This document shows positions 26,779-36,266 of a DNA stretch of 64,000 bases, one piece after another. The stretch spans positions 248,001 to 312,000 of the forward strand of contig NZ_QXGJ01000002.1 in NCBI RefSeq assembly GCF_003952005.1, written 5' to 3'. Under the pieces are notes generated by a model, which searched no databases, was not told the origin of the DNA, and saw only the letters and a program-made list of their open reading frames with translations. The DNA comes from Bifidobacterium callimiconis. Lineage in GTDB: Bacteria; Actinomycetota; Actinomycetes; Actinomycetales; Bifidobacteriaceae. The stretch's first letter is position 1. Every line of letters starts with the position of its first letter. The position numbers and the translations under genes were made by a program.

Positions 26779-27756
26779 ATGACGGAGACGTCGAGACAGG
26801 CGGTTGACGCCGACGGCGAGACGACGACCATGATACTTGACGAGTTCCGACGCGAAGAGGCAGTCCGCACCGCCCGAGGAACCGTCCGGATCCTCAAGCC
26901 CAAACGTTCGTTCGGCAGGATCGGACTCAAGCACATCACCGATTGCGTCGACAGGGCATACCGCGTATATCGGGAGAGTCTCAACGTCGAATTTGGCTTG
27001 GACAGTCTCGAGGCATGCGTCAACGCGTTCTACGTGGACAGGTTACGCAATCTCGAAACAGCCATCGAAGGCGGCAGGATCACCACCGATGCGTCCTTCG
27101 ACAGGCAGGTGACGACGGCGGCGTACAACTGGGTCAAGGGCCTGTTCGGGCGTACCGACTTCGGAAGGAAACGCGACGTCATCCGAAAGCGCATGCAACG
27201 GGATCCCCAGAACCGTTTCGAGTCCCACGACAACAAAAAGTCTGAGCAACATTGGGGGCTTCGCGGAGGCAGTGCCCTGCCAACGACCACACCCACCGTC
27301 ACGCTCAAGCTCGCCACGTTGCAGTATCCGATCGACATCGACTACCGGAAGATCGCCGACCCCACGCGCAAGAGGGAGCCCTCCTACGGCAAAAAAGGCC
27401 AGCTGGAAAACATGCTCGCGGGCATTCTGCAGGCCGCCGAGGGAACCCTCACGGCCACCGAGCTGCTACGTATCGTCCAGTACCGAGTCACGGTACTGCA
27501 GGCCCCACGCGTCCTGAGCATGGATGCGAATCCCGAATCCCCGCTGGACTTCCCCGACACCGGCGCGACCGACCCGAGCGACGCCGCCGACGCGCAGGAA
27601 CACCTGCAACGGGAACGCCTCATCGAGGACATCATTCAACACTTCGAATCCCTCGACAGGAAGGACCTCGCACGGGAACGCGCCAAATGGGCACCCACGC
27701 TCGAGATCCTGCTGGGCGACAGCATAATCCAAAACTCCGGAAAGGCCCTATCATGA
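26779..27756 (+). CDS. Unknown protein, first gene of a coupled trio
   Basis: The 325-residue protein is not recognised with confidence. It is helical, with an N-terminal part (AYRVYRESLNVEFGLDSLEA, FYVDRLRNLETAI, WVKGLFGRTDFGRKRDVIRK) that distantly recalls helical sigma-factor-like or DNA-binding proteins, and a C-terminal helical part after an Asp/Ala-rich linker. AGGAGG precedes ATG 26779. A second in-frame ATG at 26659 also has a strong site (AAAGGAG), so two forms differing by 40 residues may be made. Its stop overlaps the next start as ATGA. Confidence 0.65.
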   Translation: MTETSRQAVDADGETTTMILDEFRREEAVRTARGTVRILKPKRSFGRIGLKHITDCVDRAYRVYRESLNVEFGLDSLEACVNAFYVDRLRNLETAIEGGRITTDASFDRQVTTAAYNWVKGLFGRTDFGRKRDVIRKRMQRDPQNRFESHDNKKSEQHWGLRGGSALPTTTPTVTLKLATLQYPIDIDYRKIADPTRKREPSYGKKGQLENMLAGILQAAEGTLTATELLRIVQYRVTVLQAPRVLSMDANPESPLDFPDTGATDPSDAADAQEHLQRERLIEDIIQHFESLDRKDLARERAKWAPTLEILLGDSIIQNSGKALS

Positions 27757-28715
27757 CCACCCGATCCCTGACCGACATGCTCCGCCTGTACGAGCAGCAC
27801 GTCGACGACATCGAAATCATCGAACCCGACGAAAACGACCTCGACTCCCCCGAACGCATCCGCAGGCAACGTGCCGAGGGCGTCAGACGAGGTCAGCTCT
27901 GGATGGCCAGAGACCACGACGACAATCTGTCCTATGTCCTCGTCACCGCGCTGTGTGATGACCCACGTATGGCCATGGTCATCCCGTTGTCGAATGACGA
28001 ACGCATGGAGACCGCCGATTCGCTCGTCATCGAGAAGGGCGCGCCATTGGAGATACCCATGGTCGCATGGCCGGTGTTCAGGACTGCCATCCCGATCAGT
28101 CTGCTGTTCAAGCCGCTGAAGGAGTTCGCGCCTGCCACGGTCGACGCCATCGAGGGCAACGACCCGGCCAAGGCCGACCCGAACGATGTCATACGCCACG
28201 GAACCGATCCGGACGACGAAATGTCCGAGGCGTTCGACGAACGTGATGACACCGCACTGATCATGATCGTCTGGCATGCACGATGCGCCGATCTGCCCGA
28301 ACTCGGGCAACTGGACCGTGCGGAGGACGGTGCAAGCGATGACCTCGAAGCGTACGGCAAGGCACTGCAGGACGTGCTCGGTCTCAAGCCGCAGATCCGT
28401 CTGGCCGTGATGCGCGGCCAGCTCGCCCTGAACGTGTCCCAGCAACGCAAGATGGCGAAGGCCGGCTTCCCCAAAGCGCCGCAAAAGCAGGAGGCCATAC
28501 CGGACGACTACCTGATTCTGGCCGAGCAGCCGGAATTCTACGAGATCGCTGAACAGATCAACCCGGCCAACCCGCAACAGGCCCGCCTCGACATGGCCAG
28601 AAAGGCCGCCTACGGGCTCGCCGCACGCACCACCGGACACGGCACCGCCGCGCTACGCGGCGCTTTCCTCAAAGCCGCCGAACAACTGGTGAAGGACAAC
28701 GGCGGCGCGCAATGA
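27753..28715 (+). CDS. Unknown protein, second gene of the coupled trio
   Basis: The 320-residue acidic protein starts inside the stop codon of the first gene and ends inside the start codon of the third (ATGA in both places). An early strand region (VRRGQLWMARDHDDNLSYVLVTALCDDPRMAMVIPLSND) looks like a small beta barrel of the kind that reads RGQLW-R. This recalls PemK/MazF-like or SH3-like folds but lacks their catalytic signature. The rest is helical, with a KMAKAGFPKAPQKQEAIPDD segment. Close coupling to an ImmA/IrrE gene suggests these three proteins act together. Confidence 0.6.
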   Translation: MTTRSLTDMLRLYEQHVDDIEIIEPDENDLDSPERIRRQRAEGVRRGQLWMARDHDDNLSYVLVTALCDDPRMAMVIPLSNDERMETADSLVIEKGAPLEIPMVAWPVFRTAIPISLLFKPLKEFAPATVDAIEGNDPAKADPNDVIRHGTDPDDEMSEAFDERDDTALIMIVWHARCADLPELGQLDRAEDGASDDLEAYGKALQDVLGLKPQIRLAVMRGQLALNVSQQRKMAKAGFPKAPQKQEAIPDDYLILAEQPEFYEIAEQINPANPQQARLDMARKAAYGLAARTTGHGTAALRGAFLKAAEQLVKDNGGAQ

Positions 28716-29572
28716 CCGTACTGCCCGATCTAGGCCAGCATGTCGGTCGCATGCTGGCCATCGCACGCGACCACCACCATGAATTCGAGGAAGACTGCCT
28801 GACCGACCCCGGACTGCTCGTCGAGCACTGGGGCCGGGGTGGCGACCTCAGGATCGCATACGTCGACGCCCTCGACCACGGCATAGGACAAGACCCCACC
28901 ACCGTGATCGATGACGCGGGAACATCGGACCTGTCTGGCCTCTTCACCCCGGCGCTGCCACCCAAACGGTTCAACCGCATTCAGGTCAAATACCGGGAAT
29001 ACGAATACACCGCCCGGCGGAACTTCACGCTCCTGCATGAGATCGGTCACTACCTGCAGCAGACGGACGACGAACTCGTCGACGCTATGTGCCGATTCCC
29101 CAGCACATACAAGGAGAAACGCTTCGAGGAAGCCGCCTGCAACAGGTTCGCCTCGCTGGCGCTGCTGCCGGACGACCACATCCGATCATTCCTGCACGCT
29201 CCCACACTGCACGCGGCCGATATCCGCGACATCTTCGAACATGGTCGTCCCAGGGGCCGGAGGGAGGGCAGGAAGGTGAGGGTGTCCAGGCCCGTCGTGG
29301 TCCGGCGCATGGCCGACTTCATCTCCGTCGGGCAGACGGTCAGTCTGATCAAGAACGGAAAACTCGAGGTCCGCGTCCACGGCGACGGAACCATCGACTA
29401 CGACGATGCCCTCACCGACATCGAGCGGCATGTCGCCATCAACTACAAGCCCAAGGGCCCACGCCGGGAAATGCTCCAGCGAGTCCGTCGAAAGGACGGC
29501 AGCACCGTGCGATTCACCGCAGCCGGCTCGTACGGCAGAGACGTCTACTACTTCGTCGTCCTCCGACACTAG
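28712..29572 (+). CDS. ImmA/IrrE-type zinc metallopeptidase
   Basis: The 286-residue protein has the ImmA/IrrE active site LLHEIGHYLQ (His109, Glu110, His113) followed by FEEAACNRFASLALLP, which supplies the third ligand. ImmA cleaves the ImmR repressor of an integrative element, and IrrE-like proteins cleave the DdrO repressor, so the natural role is to remove a regulator after damage or phage attack. Residues 190-286 form an additional C-terminal domain, with a GDGTIDYDDALTD turn. It is the last gene of a trio joined by ATGA overlaps. Either partner may be its substrate. Confidence 0.8.
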   Translation: MTVLPDLGQHVGRMLAIARDHHHEFEEDCLTDPGLLVEHWGRGGDLRIAYVDALDHGIGQDPTTVIDDAGTSDLSGLFTPALPPKRFNRIQVKYREYEYTARRNFTLLHEIGHYLQQTDDELVDAMCRFPSTYKEKRFEEAACNRFASLALLPDDHIRSFLHAPTLHAADIRDIFEHGRPRGRREGRKVRVSRPVVVRRMADFISVGQTVSLIKNGKLEVRVHGDGTIDYDDALTDIERHVAINYKPKGPRREMLQRVRRKDGSTVRFTAAGSYGRDVYYFVVLRH

Positions 29573-29705
29573 AGGCTTCGATCCGGCACCAAACGGCCAG
29601 CCGCCCCGGTCTCCTCGTCGAACAACGATCGGCGGCACCTCACACGTACGACACCAGCCGGTGGACCCGAAAGGCTCACCGTGGAAAGGCGACAACGACA
29701 CGACA

Positions 29706-31073
29706 ATGACAGCAAACACTACAACCCGGAACATGAATAGCACACCAAACAACACGGACCGCTCATGGCTCGGCGACGCCAAGGACGACATCACGGCGTG
29801 GTCCGAGGTCATGCCCCTTGACGCGGACGAGCACCCCATCGACTGGGACTGGGTGCGTTCCCTCGATCTGGAACACGGCATCGGCCACGCACCGGACGAT
29901 CTTTCACGCAGCGGGTCCTCTCTGGACGTCCATGACCTGCTTCGACGCGACTACATGGTGCGCGAGAGGCTCGAGCCGATCCTCGCCCGATGCAACAGGG
30001 CGTTCATGACCGATTTCGACCGCGTTCTGGATTCGTACCGGCTGGCGCGCGCCCTGGCGTACGCGAACCGCAGGCTCAACGACGAGATCCTGTGCCTGAT
30101 CGACCGTGGCGTGGACGAGGGCCTGTGGACGGCATCCGAGGCGAGGAGGGGCGGCGCCACCATACAGGTGCTGGCGCCCGCCGGCGACGACCGTCCGCTG
30201 TCCGACGTCGTCGACCGTACGGGTGACATCCTCAACGCCAGAGCCCGACGCAGGCGCGCCCAGCGCAAGCTGGAGGAGGCACGATTGTCCGCGGCACCCG
30301 ACACGGTGCACGACGAATCCCCCAAGCGCAGCTGGCGCGACGCATACCTGCCCGGACGGGACGTGGACCATGTGCTGGGCATCGACATCGAGACCACCGG
30401 CATCGACCCGGCACGCGTCTACATCATCGACGTCGGCTCGGAACACATGAACATGGCCTCGTCCAAGCCCGCCGAAGCCGCCGGAACATACCAATACGAG
30501 CAGCGATACTACGAGCAGGGCGACGCCTACGGACAGTCCAGACTCTCGTTCGGCGTGCCCGAACGCGCGGCAAGACGCGGGAACCCGGTCATCGCCGACC
30601 TGACCGGCATCGACATACGCACACGCGGCCCCGAATCGGGACTGCCGGTCCTCGACGACTGCCCGGACGCGCAACGCGAGCTTCTGGACAGGCTCGAACA
30701 CCAGCCGTACGTGGCGCACAACGCGACATTCGAGCACGGGTTCTTCATGCTGACCATAGCCGGATACGCGGAAAGCTACCGCGACGGCCGCATCACCATC
30801 ATCGACACCATGCTCATGAGCCAGCGCTGGGACCCGGGATCCAAGCCGGGCGCCAACCACCCATACCCGAACAACCGCCTCGACTCCTACGCCAAACGCC
30901 AGGGCATCCTGACCGCGGACCAATCGGAACGACACCTCGGACTCGAGGACACCCACATCATGCTCATGGCCATGAAACACCACCTCACAACACTACGAGC
31001 CGAAAACCAAGGCCCCTGGGGACCCGACGGCGAACCAGGCACAGGAGGCAAACACTGCAAAAGACACCAGTGA
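29706..31073 (+). CDS. DnaQ-like exonuclease domain protein
   Basis: The 455-residue protein has an unrecognised helical first half (residues 1-215) and a DEDDh exonuclease in the second half. The ExoI motif is GIDIETTGI at about 227, ExoII is VAHNATFEHGFFM at about 336, and ExoIII is HLGLEDTHIMLMAMKHH at about 408. A YPNNRLDSYAKRQGI segment lies before ExoIII. Such proteins degrade or trim nucleic acid 3' ends. The start is uncertain: the frame is open from 29406 and no strong ribosome site precedes ATG 29706; ATG 29730 is possible. The gene follows the ImmA trio after 133 bases on the same strand. Confidence 0.7.
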   Translation: MTANTTTRNMNSTPNNTDRSWLGDAKDDITAWSEVMPLDADEHPIDWDWVRSLDLEHGIGHAPDDLSRSGSSLDVHDLLRRDYMVRERLEPILARCNRAFMTDFDRVLDSYRLARALAYANRRLNDEILCLIDRGVDEGLWTASEARRGGATIQVLAPAGDDRPLSDVVDRTGDILNARARRRRAQRKLEEARLSAAPDTVHDESPKRSWRDAYLPGRDVDHVLGIDIETTGIDPARVYIIDVGSEHMNMASSKPAEAAGTYQYEQRYYEQGDAYGQSRLSFGVPERAARRGNPVIADLTGIDIRTRGPESGLPVLDDCPDAQRELLDRLEHQPYVAHNATFEHGFFMLTIAGYAESYRDGRITIIDTMLMSQRWDPGSKPGANHPYPNNRLDSYAKRQGILTADQSERHLGLEDTHIMLMAMKHHLTTLRAENQGPWGPDGEPGTGGKHCKRHQ

Positions 31074-31243
31074 CCGGTGCAGGAGAACCGTCCCACACAC
31101 CGGCATCTACTCATGCTGCCGCTTTACGTCTTTAATGCATTCAGTCGGCATCGCTTCATCGGAATCGACGTATCAAGAACCAAATCCGACCAGCTTAAAC
31201 AATCCAGACAGTGAACGTACTGCCTGACAACCGCACCATGCTC

Positions 31244-31843
31244 CTATGCCCCTACACTCCCGGGAAACCGCATGGTGTTCTCGTCCATGCGGTAGCCGGC
31301 GGCGAGCATGTCCTTGAGATAGGCGCGCATGTTCCCGACATGCAGATGATCGGAACGTTCGGGACCGCCCTCGCATACGAGCGGCGAGTACACGTAGCAG
31401 TCGCCGTATCTCGGTACGCCGAGCCGACGTCTGGCTGTCGTGTAGCCGCGCATGCCGAGCACATGGGATTGGAAATACGGATCCGGAATGTCGGCGAGAT
31501 AGTAGGTTATCGAGCCTAACCGGACGATGCTGTTGCGGAACTGCAGCGTATGCAACAGGTCCTTTCTCTCCACGACGATCAGGTCGCCGAACGCGGTCGC
31601 CAGCACCGGGATGGGTGGGCGCTTCACCCAGAACGGCCGATAGATGCGGGCGATGATGTCCGTCCAGTCGTCCGGATTCACCACCCGCAGATATCCATCG
31701 CAGAACACGCCCAGCCCCCACCGATCCCACACGTCCACGATCTGCGCGGGAACCAACGACCGCCACCGCCGATACGAGCTCGCCGGCATGGGGCGGAACG
31801 GCTGGAAGTCATCGAAACAGCTGCGGTCGTTGGGGTCGATCAT
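31244..31843 (-). CDS. GAD-like (DUF1851/Tdi1-type) immunity-like protein
   Basis: The 199-residue protein matches the GAD-like/DUF1851 pattern: LVPAQIVDVWDRWGLGVFCDGYLRVVNP, then DIIARIYRP, then PVLATAFGDLIVVE, and a RLGSITYYLADI strand. These domains are common in immunity proteins of polymorphic toxins such as Tdi1. No toxin gene is visible near it. It could be an orphan immunity gene or have another role. ATG 31843 is not preceded by a strong ribosome site. It lies at the junction between the unknown-gene island and the restriction genes. Confidence 0.65.
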   Translation of the reverse strand: MIDPNDRSCFDDFQPFRPMPASSYRRWRSLVPAQIVDVWDRWGLGVFCDGYLRVVNPDDWTDIIARIYRPFWVKRPPIPVLATAFGDLIVVERKDLLHTLQFRNSIVRLGSITYYLADIPDPYFQSHVLGMRGYTTARRRLGVPRYGDCYVYSPLVCEGGPERSDHLHVGNMRAYLKDMLAAGYRMDENTMRFPGSVGA

Positions 31844-31943
31844 AGTTGAAGACTACCTCTCTGATGCGTCTTGGGAAATGCGAAGAACTTTGCCGCCTTA
31901 TTGTTGAGATAATTCGAATGAATTCATCGCCCACCATTCAAAC

Positions 31944-33647
31944 TCACACGCCAGCAGATGCCACTTGCTTAATGTATTCCTTCCATTCAGGGGCTTCCAT
32001 GACATCACGCTGAGCTTCGCAGGTTTCGATCAGTTCCTTCACTTTTTCATGCTTTGCTGATTCCCCGGATTGGAACAGGGAAATGAAATATGTCTGGAAC
32101 TGTTCGAGCGGCAGGGGGAGTATGTTAAGTCGCTGCTTGACATCGCCTCTGGCATACCACACACCATGTCGGAAGGTCTCGGCGGTATTGGTGTCAATCC
32201 TCACTGCGACGAACAAGCCATACACAGGTATATTATTTTCACCGTACTTCAACACCGCATCGGATACATGACGACGGACCGGCTCTCCCTCCATAGCTTC
32301 CTGTCTGGAGGATGTGGACATGGTGACTTCGGTCAGGATGGTAAAGTCACCATACTCCCAGTACAGATCACCTTGGCCGCCGCCCGCCGTGGAGACGGGA
32401 AGGAAGTCAGAATCGAGTCGGAATCCTCGGACCTCGCTGGGATGGTTGGTCAGATGTCCAAGCGCGAGCGCGGCGCGCCAGAGCGTCCATTCAAGGTAGA
32501 CCGGTGTTTCATCCTTGGGGACCTCGATGCCGTTGTCCTCGTCTGTGTTGTCGATCTTTTTCCCGCCGCCCTTGATGAGCAATGTCATGTAGTCAGCGAT
32601 CTCCCGCCATTGGTCTGGCTGCTCTTTCGCATACTTGATCTCGTCAGTTTGCTGCCAGAGCTCTTCCAGTTCCTGGCGTGCGATGTTGATTTCGGTAACG
32701 GTTTTCAGAGAACGGCCATGCAGGTCATAGAGGATGTGGTTCTTCTTTAACTGCGCTTCCGTGTCGGATAGCAGGACCTTGGCGGTTTTGAGATCGTCCG
32801 TGGGCAGTGCGGCGCCACTGCAGAGTTCTCGGTATACGTCCATGATGGGACGGCAGCTCGCTGTGGTCTTAGCGAGTTTTTCCGCGAGTAAGTGTTTGGC
32901 GGGAACGATGATGAGGCCGCGGCCTTTTCGTTGCACGACTCCGCTGATACGCAGGTAGCGCATGTTCATATCGCTGTAATCGGTGAAGTTGTCGCTCTTC
33001 TTGTTGTAGTCCTCGCCACGTTTCTTGATCTCTGCGGCATCGAATCTTTTCTTGGCCGACGCTTGTCTACGCCGGTTACGGAGATCGATAATGCGTTCGA
33101 CCACCTCGTTGATGTCGTAGCTGGGGTCGGTGGTGTGGCCCCATAGGGAGAACTCGATGCGACTGATCTCACTGGTGCCGGTTCGTTTCTCCAATTCGAG
33201 CATCACGGCCAGTATCCAGCGCAGTGGTGAGAAGAAGCCAAGATCGCCGGGAACCTCAAATTGTTCCAAGCTAAGCGAACGCAGGAAGCACTCTTGCTGA
33301 GCCGGATAGGTTTTAGCATTGAGGAAAGTCTCGCCAAATGGTGTCACTTGGTCCAGCGGACCGAGATCTTCCTGCTTACCTTCCTTCTTTTTGACTTGGG
33401 GATAGATGAAACCGAACCGGCCGAACATGAGACGCCATTTTCTGGCGTAGCTGCTTGTGTCTTCGGCTTTACCCGTTGAGTGGACGAGTCCAGCGTTGTT
33501 AAGCAGCGTCTGGAAACGGTCTTCATTGTCGCCTCGCAGGTTACCGTTGAATGGGGATTCGGCAAACAGTTGGAGCCCTTCCCAGATGCGCAGCGGGTTA
33601 CGCAGACCAGTGTTGCCAATGTTCCAGATCGATATTTGCTTGCCCAT
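31944..33647 (-). CDS. AlwI-family type II restriction endonuclease
   Basis: The 567-residue protein opens with MGKQISIWNIGNTGLRNPLR, the characteristic start of AlwI-type restriction enzymes. It continues with a winged-helix-like region (LRISGVVQRKGRGLIIVPA) and a C-terminal nuclease region with GDLYWEYGDFTILTEVTMS, which has the acidic residues expected for the active site. AlwI cuts near GGATC as a type IIS enzyme; the target of this homologue is not known. It lies 80 bases after the methyltransferase gene on the same strand and would be expressed with it. Only a weak ribosome site precedes ATG 33647. Confidence 0.85.
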   Translation of the reverse strand: MGKQISIWNIGNTGLRNPLRIWEGLQLFAESPFNGNLRGDNEDRFQTLLNNAGLVHSTGKAEDTSSYARKWRLMFGRFGFIYPQVKKKEGKQEDLGPLDQVTPFGETFLNAKTYPAQQECFLRSLSLEQFEVPGDLGFFSPLRWILAVMLELEKRTGTSEISRIEFSLWGHTTDPSYDINEVVERIIDLRNRRRQASAKKRFDAAEIKKRGEDYNKKSDNFTDYSDMNMRYLRISGVVQRKGRGLIIVPAKHLLAEKLAKTTASCRPIMDVYRELCSGAALPTDDLKTAKVLLSDTEAQLKKNHILYDLHGRSLKTVTEINIARQELEELWQQTDEIKYAKEQPDQWREIADYMTLLIKGGGKKIDNTDEDNGIEVPKDETPVYLEWTLWRAALALGHLTNHPSEVRGFRLDSDFLPVSTAGGGQGDLYWEYGDFTILTEVTMSTSSRQEAMEGEPVRRHVSDAVLKYGENNIPVYGLFVAVRIDTNTAETFRHGVWYARGDVKQRLNILPLPLEQFQTYFISLFQSGESAKHEKVKELIETCEAQRDVMEAPEWKEYIKQVASAGV

Positions 33648-33727
33648 GACCCCAGCTTACAGGCGCAAGAGGAACTACACCGTCATTAACGACGGGTTTC
33701 GCTCGCGCCTGTGCCCAGTCATGGTAT

Positions 33728-36067
33728 CTACCAGCCGAGGAAGAAGTACTCCTCGACCTTGTTACGATTCGCATCGCCCTTGTGCTGGGTACCGATCGAG
33801 TACCGGTAATCAACGGGAACGACTTCGACGTTCTTCTTGTGACGACCCAGAATTCCCAACATTTCTTCCTTGGTCGGCTGACTGTTGGACGAGTAGGAGA
33901 TGATCAGGATACTGTCCTTGAACCGTTCGATCAGACGGTCGAACGCGTCGGCGGCACCTGTGCGGGACGAGAAAGGAGTCGGGTACGACTTGAACTTCTT
34001 GGTCTTGGTATGCTCCTGCATCTGGACGCCTTGCCAGTCACAGGCCAGCCCCTCGACGAAATGGTAACGTCGTACATACTCGTTGTCAGACAAGGGCGAG
34101 TAATACGGCGGATCCATGTATACGAGATCAGGATGGTCTGCTGAAAGCTGTAGTGCGTCACCTCGAATGGACTTGTTCTGCTGGTGGTTGTCGAAGACGG
34201 CGTTGTTGACCGCCTCAACCGCATCCAGGAACTGTTCGGACAAGGACTTCTTGAGATCCTTACGGCCGTCGTCATACCGGTGCCCGGTGTAGGTGAAGAT
34301 GCCGCGAGGGCGTTTCTTCGTGCATGCCCGAATCAAGGCGGTCATCGCGATGGCACGCTGGTACGGGTCATTAATGGCCTTGATTCGGGTGCGCAGCACG
34401 TCGATCAGATGGTTCTCCTCATCCGTGTAATACAGGTCCTTGAAGGTGGTTGCCACGAAATCATCAGTGAGGCAATCCTTAAGCAGTCTGCGAGCATCGA
34501 TGAGAGGCAGCGTCACGGTCTGGTTTTCTACCATGGCTTTGGTGAAGGTCGCGCTCATGGCCATGTAATCGTTGCTGATGACTTGCTTGCCTTGTGCCTT
34601 GAACATGTAACTGACAATGCCTGAACCGGAGAACAGGTCAACAACCGAGTCAAACTCGAACCGGGATGCAACGTCCCACAGCTCGGTCAACAGCTTCTGC
34701 TTGGAACCCATGAACCGAGTCGAAGGATACAGCGCAACCTGCTCCGACAATTCGTGAAGGTTGGAGGAAGTGGCGGTGAGCGCCTTAGGCTCCGGCTCGG
34801 CGATGATCAGGGTGTCCTCTCCCGTGCGACTACTCGCTCGGCAGGCCACAGAACGCTTCGTCGGGATGACCTGAATCTCATACTGACCATAAAGTTCGTG
34901 AACCAACGGATGGTTCGAGTTGGTCAGCAGCAAATGGCAGCCGAGAGAGTGCAACCGAGAGAACTCGATTGCCAAGCGCGAGTGGTCTTCGATCTCGAAC
35001 TGTTCCTTCGTATACCGCTTGAAATCCGAGTACTCAGACACTGGAATATACGGCGGATCAAGGAAAATGAAATCGTCCGGTTCAGCGTACTTGGCCAGCA
35101 CCTCCGTGTAGTCGCCACACACAATCGTCGCGTCAGCAAGTGCATGAGAAGCGTTTCGCAATGCTTCAGCGTCACAGATCGTGGGATTCTTGTAGTTGGC
35201 GAAAGGCGTGTTGAACTGTCCCTTGCGATTAACCCGGTACAATCCGTTGAAGCATGTTTTGTTCAGATACAGCGTACGAGCAGCGGCCTCTACCGGAGGA
35301 AGAGTCTTCCAATCCAGTGAACGAACCTCAAGGAACTGCTCCTTCTCGTTTCTATATCCAGCAAGAGCGGAGATCACATCCTCGACGTGATCCCTGACCT
35401 GAATATACAGATTCACCAGTTCAGGGTTGCTGTCCGCGATCACGGCGTCCTTGGGCTGAAGCGCAAAGAACAATGCTCCGCCCCCGAAGAACGGTTCGAT
35501 GTACTTGCCATAGCGCCTCGGTACCTTAGGAATCAGCACGTCAAGCATTTGCGACTTACCGCCAGCCCATTTGAGGATGGGTTTCACGCGATTTGAGCTC
35601 TCTCCTAGCACGTTGGTCTTTTGAGCCAGCAGAGCTTTGCTTTTACGGGGACGGCCAGCCCTCCTTGGTTCAAGCATACGTTCGAGCGTATCGGAAAGAA
35701 ACGGCTTGCCCTCGCTAGATCGCAGCGTTCCTCGGCGGACGAGCGTCGCCACAGTCGCATTGGAGACGCCAAGAATCTTCGCTGCCTCAGCCTTGGTGAT
35801 CGCTCTGTCTTCGATAGGTATGTTACGAGCGGCGTAGTTACCCAACGGCGTACGCCACCAAGCCGGTTCATCCGTTCCCCTCCGGATCAGCAAAGTGCAA
35901 ACACGCTGCCATTCCGGGGTGTCTCGCAACCGAGAGAGAGAAGAACTCGGCGTCCCGAGCTGCACGAGGAGATCCTGCGGTTCGATACCGAACAAAGGCA
36001 TCATGTCAAACAAGCCCTTGGCCTCGTTGAAGAACTGGATACTCGCTTCTTCAAGTAGACTGGTCAT
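33728..36067 (-). CDS. Fused HTH / double Dam-family adenine methyltransferase
   Basis: The 779-residue protein has three parts. Residues about 60-150 contain a small helix-turn-helix (AAKILGVSNATVATLVRRG) and an AT-hook-like RRAGRPRKSKA. Residues about 160-430 form a D12/Dam-type N6-adenine methyltransferase (LKWAGGKSQML, EPFFGGGALFF, FLDPPYIP). Residues about 450-779 form a second one (RFMGSKQKLL, VDLFSGSGIV, YMDPPYYSP). Two domains, each modifying one strand, are known from FokI-type systems with asymmetric targets. It protects host DNA from the AlwI-type enzyme downstream. GGAGGAGTGA precedes ATG 36067. Confidence 0.88.
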   Translation of the reverse strand: MTSLLEEASIQFFNEAKGLFDMMPLFGIEPQDLLVQLGTPSSSLSRLRDTPEWQRVCTLLIRRGTDEPAWWRTPLGNYAARNIPIEDRAITKAEAAKILGVSNATVATLVRRGTLRSSEGKPFLSDTLERMLEPRRAGRPRKSKALLAQKTNVLGESSNRVKPILKWAGGKSQMLDVLIPKVPRRYGKYIEPFFGGGALFFALQPKDAVIADSNPELVNLYIQVRDHVEDVISALAGYRNEKEQFLEVRSLDWKTLPPVEAAARTLYLNKTCFNGLYRVNRKGQFNTPFANYKNPTICDAEALRNASHALADATIVCGDYTEVLAKYAEPDDFIFLDPPYIPVSEYSDFKRYTKEQFEIEDHSRLAIEFSRLHSLGCHLLLTNSNHPLVHELYGQYEIQVIPTKRSVACRASSRTGEDTLIIAEPEPKALTATSSNLHELSEQVALYPSTRFMGSKQKLLTELWDVASRFEFDSVVDLFSGSGIVSYMFKAQGKQVISNDYMAMSATFTKAMVENQTVTLPLIDARRLLKDCLTDDFVATTFKDLYYTDEENHLIDVLRTRIKAINDPYQRAIAMTALIRACTKKRPRGIFTYTGHRYDDGRKDLKKSLSEQFLDAVEAVNNAVFDNHQQNKSIRGDALQLSADHPDLVYMDPPYYSPLSDNEYVRRYHFVEGLACDWQGVQMQEHTKTKKFKSYPTPFSSRTGAADAFDRLIERFKDSILIISYSSNSQPTKEEMLGILGRHKKNVEVVPVDYRYSIGTQHKGDANRNKVEEYFFLGW

Positions 36068-36266
36068 TCACTCCTCCATCGGTGACAGTGGATCTCATTA
36101 AGGAGAATGTCATACATGTCATTGTGACATTTTGACTAGACAGATCCACTAAGGCGTGGAAGGGGCGCGGTCCGACAGTCACGCATCTGTCTATTGGACG
36201 AGACGCATGTCCGAAAACTGGCAAGGCAACCGGAGGTTCTCGGGAACTCCTGTAGGATATGCAGAC

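Noticed and set aside
18391..31843. Prophage or conjugative element with recognisable core genes
   Set aside because: No integrase, portal, terminase, relaxase or attachment-site duplication was found, so only an accessory island is claimed.
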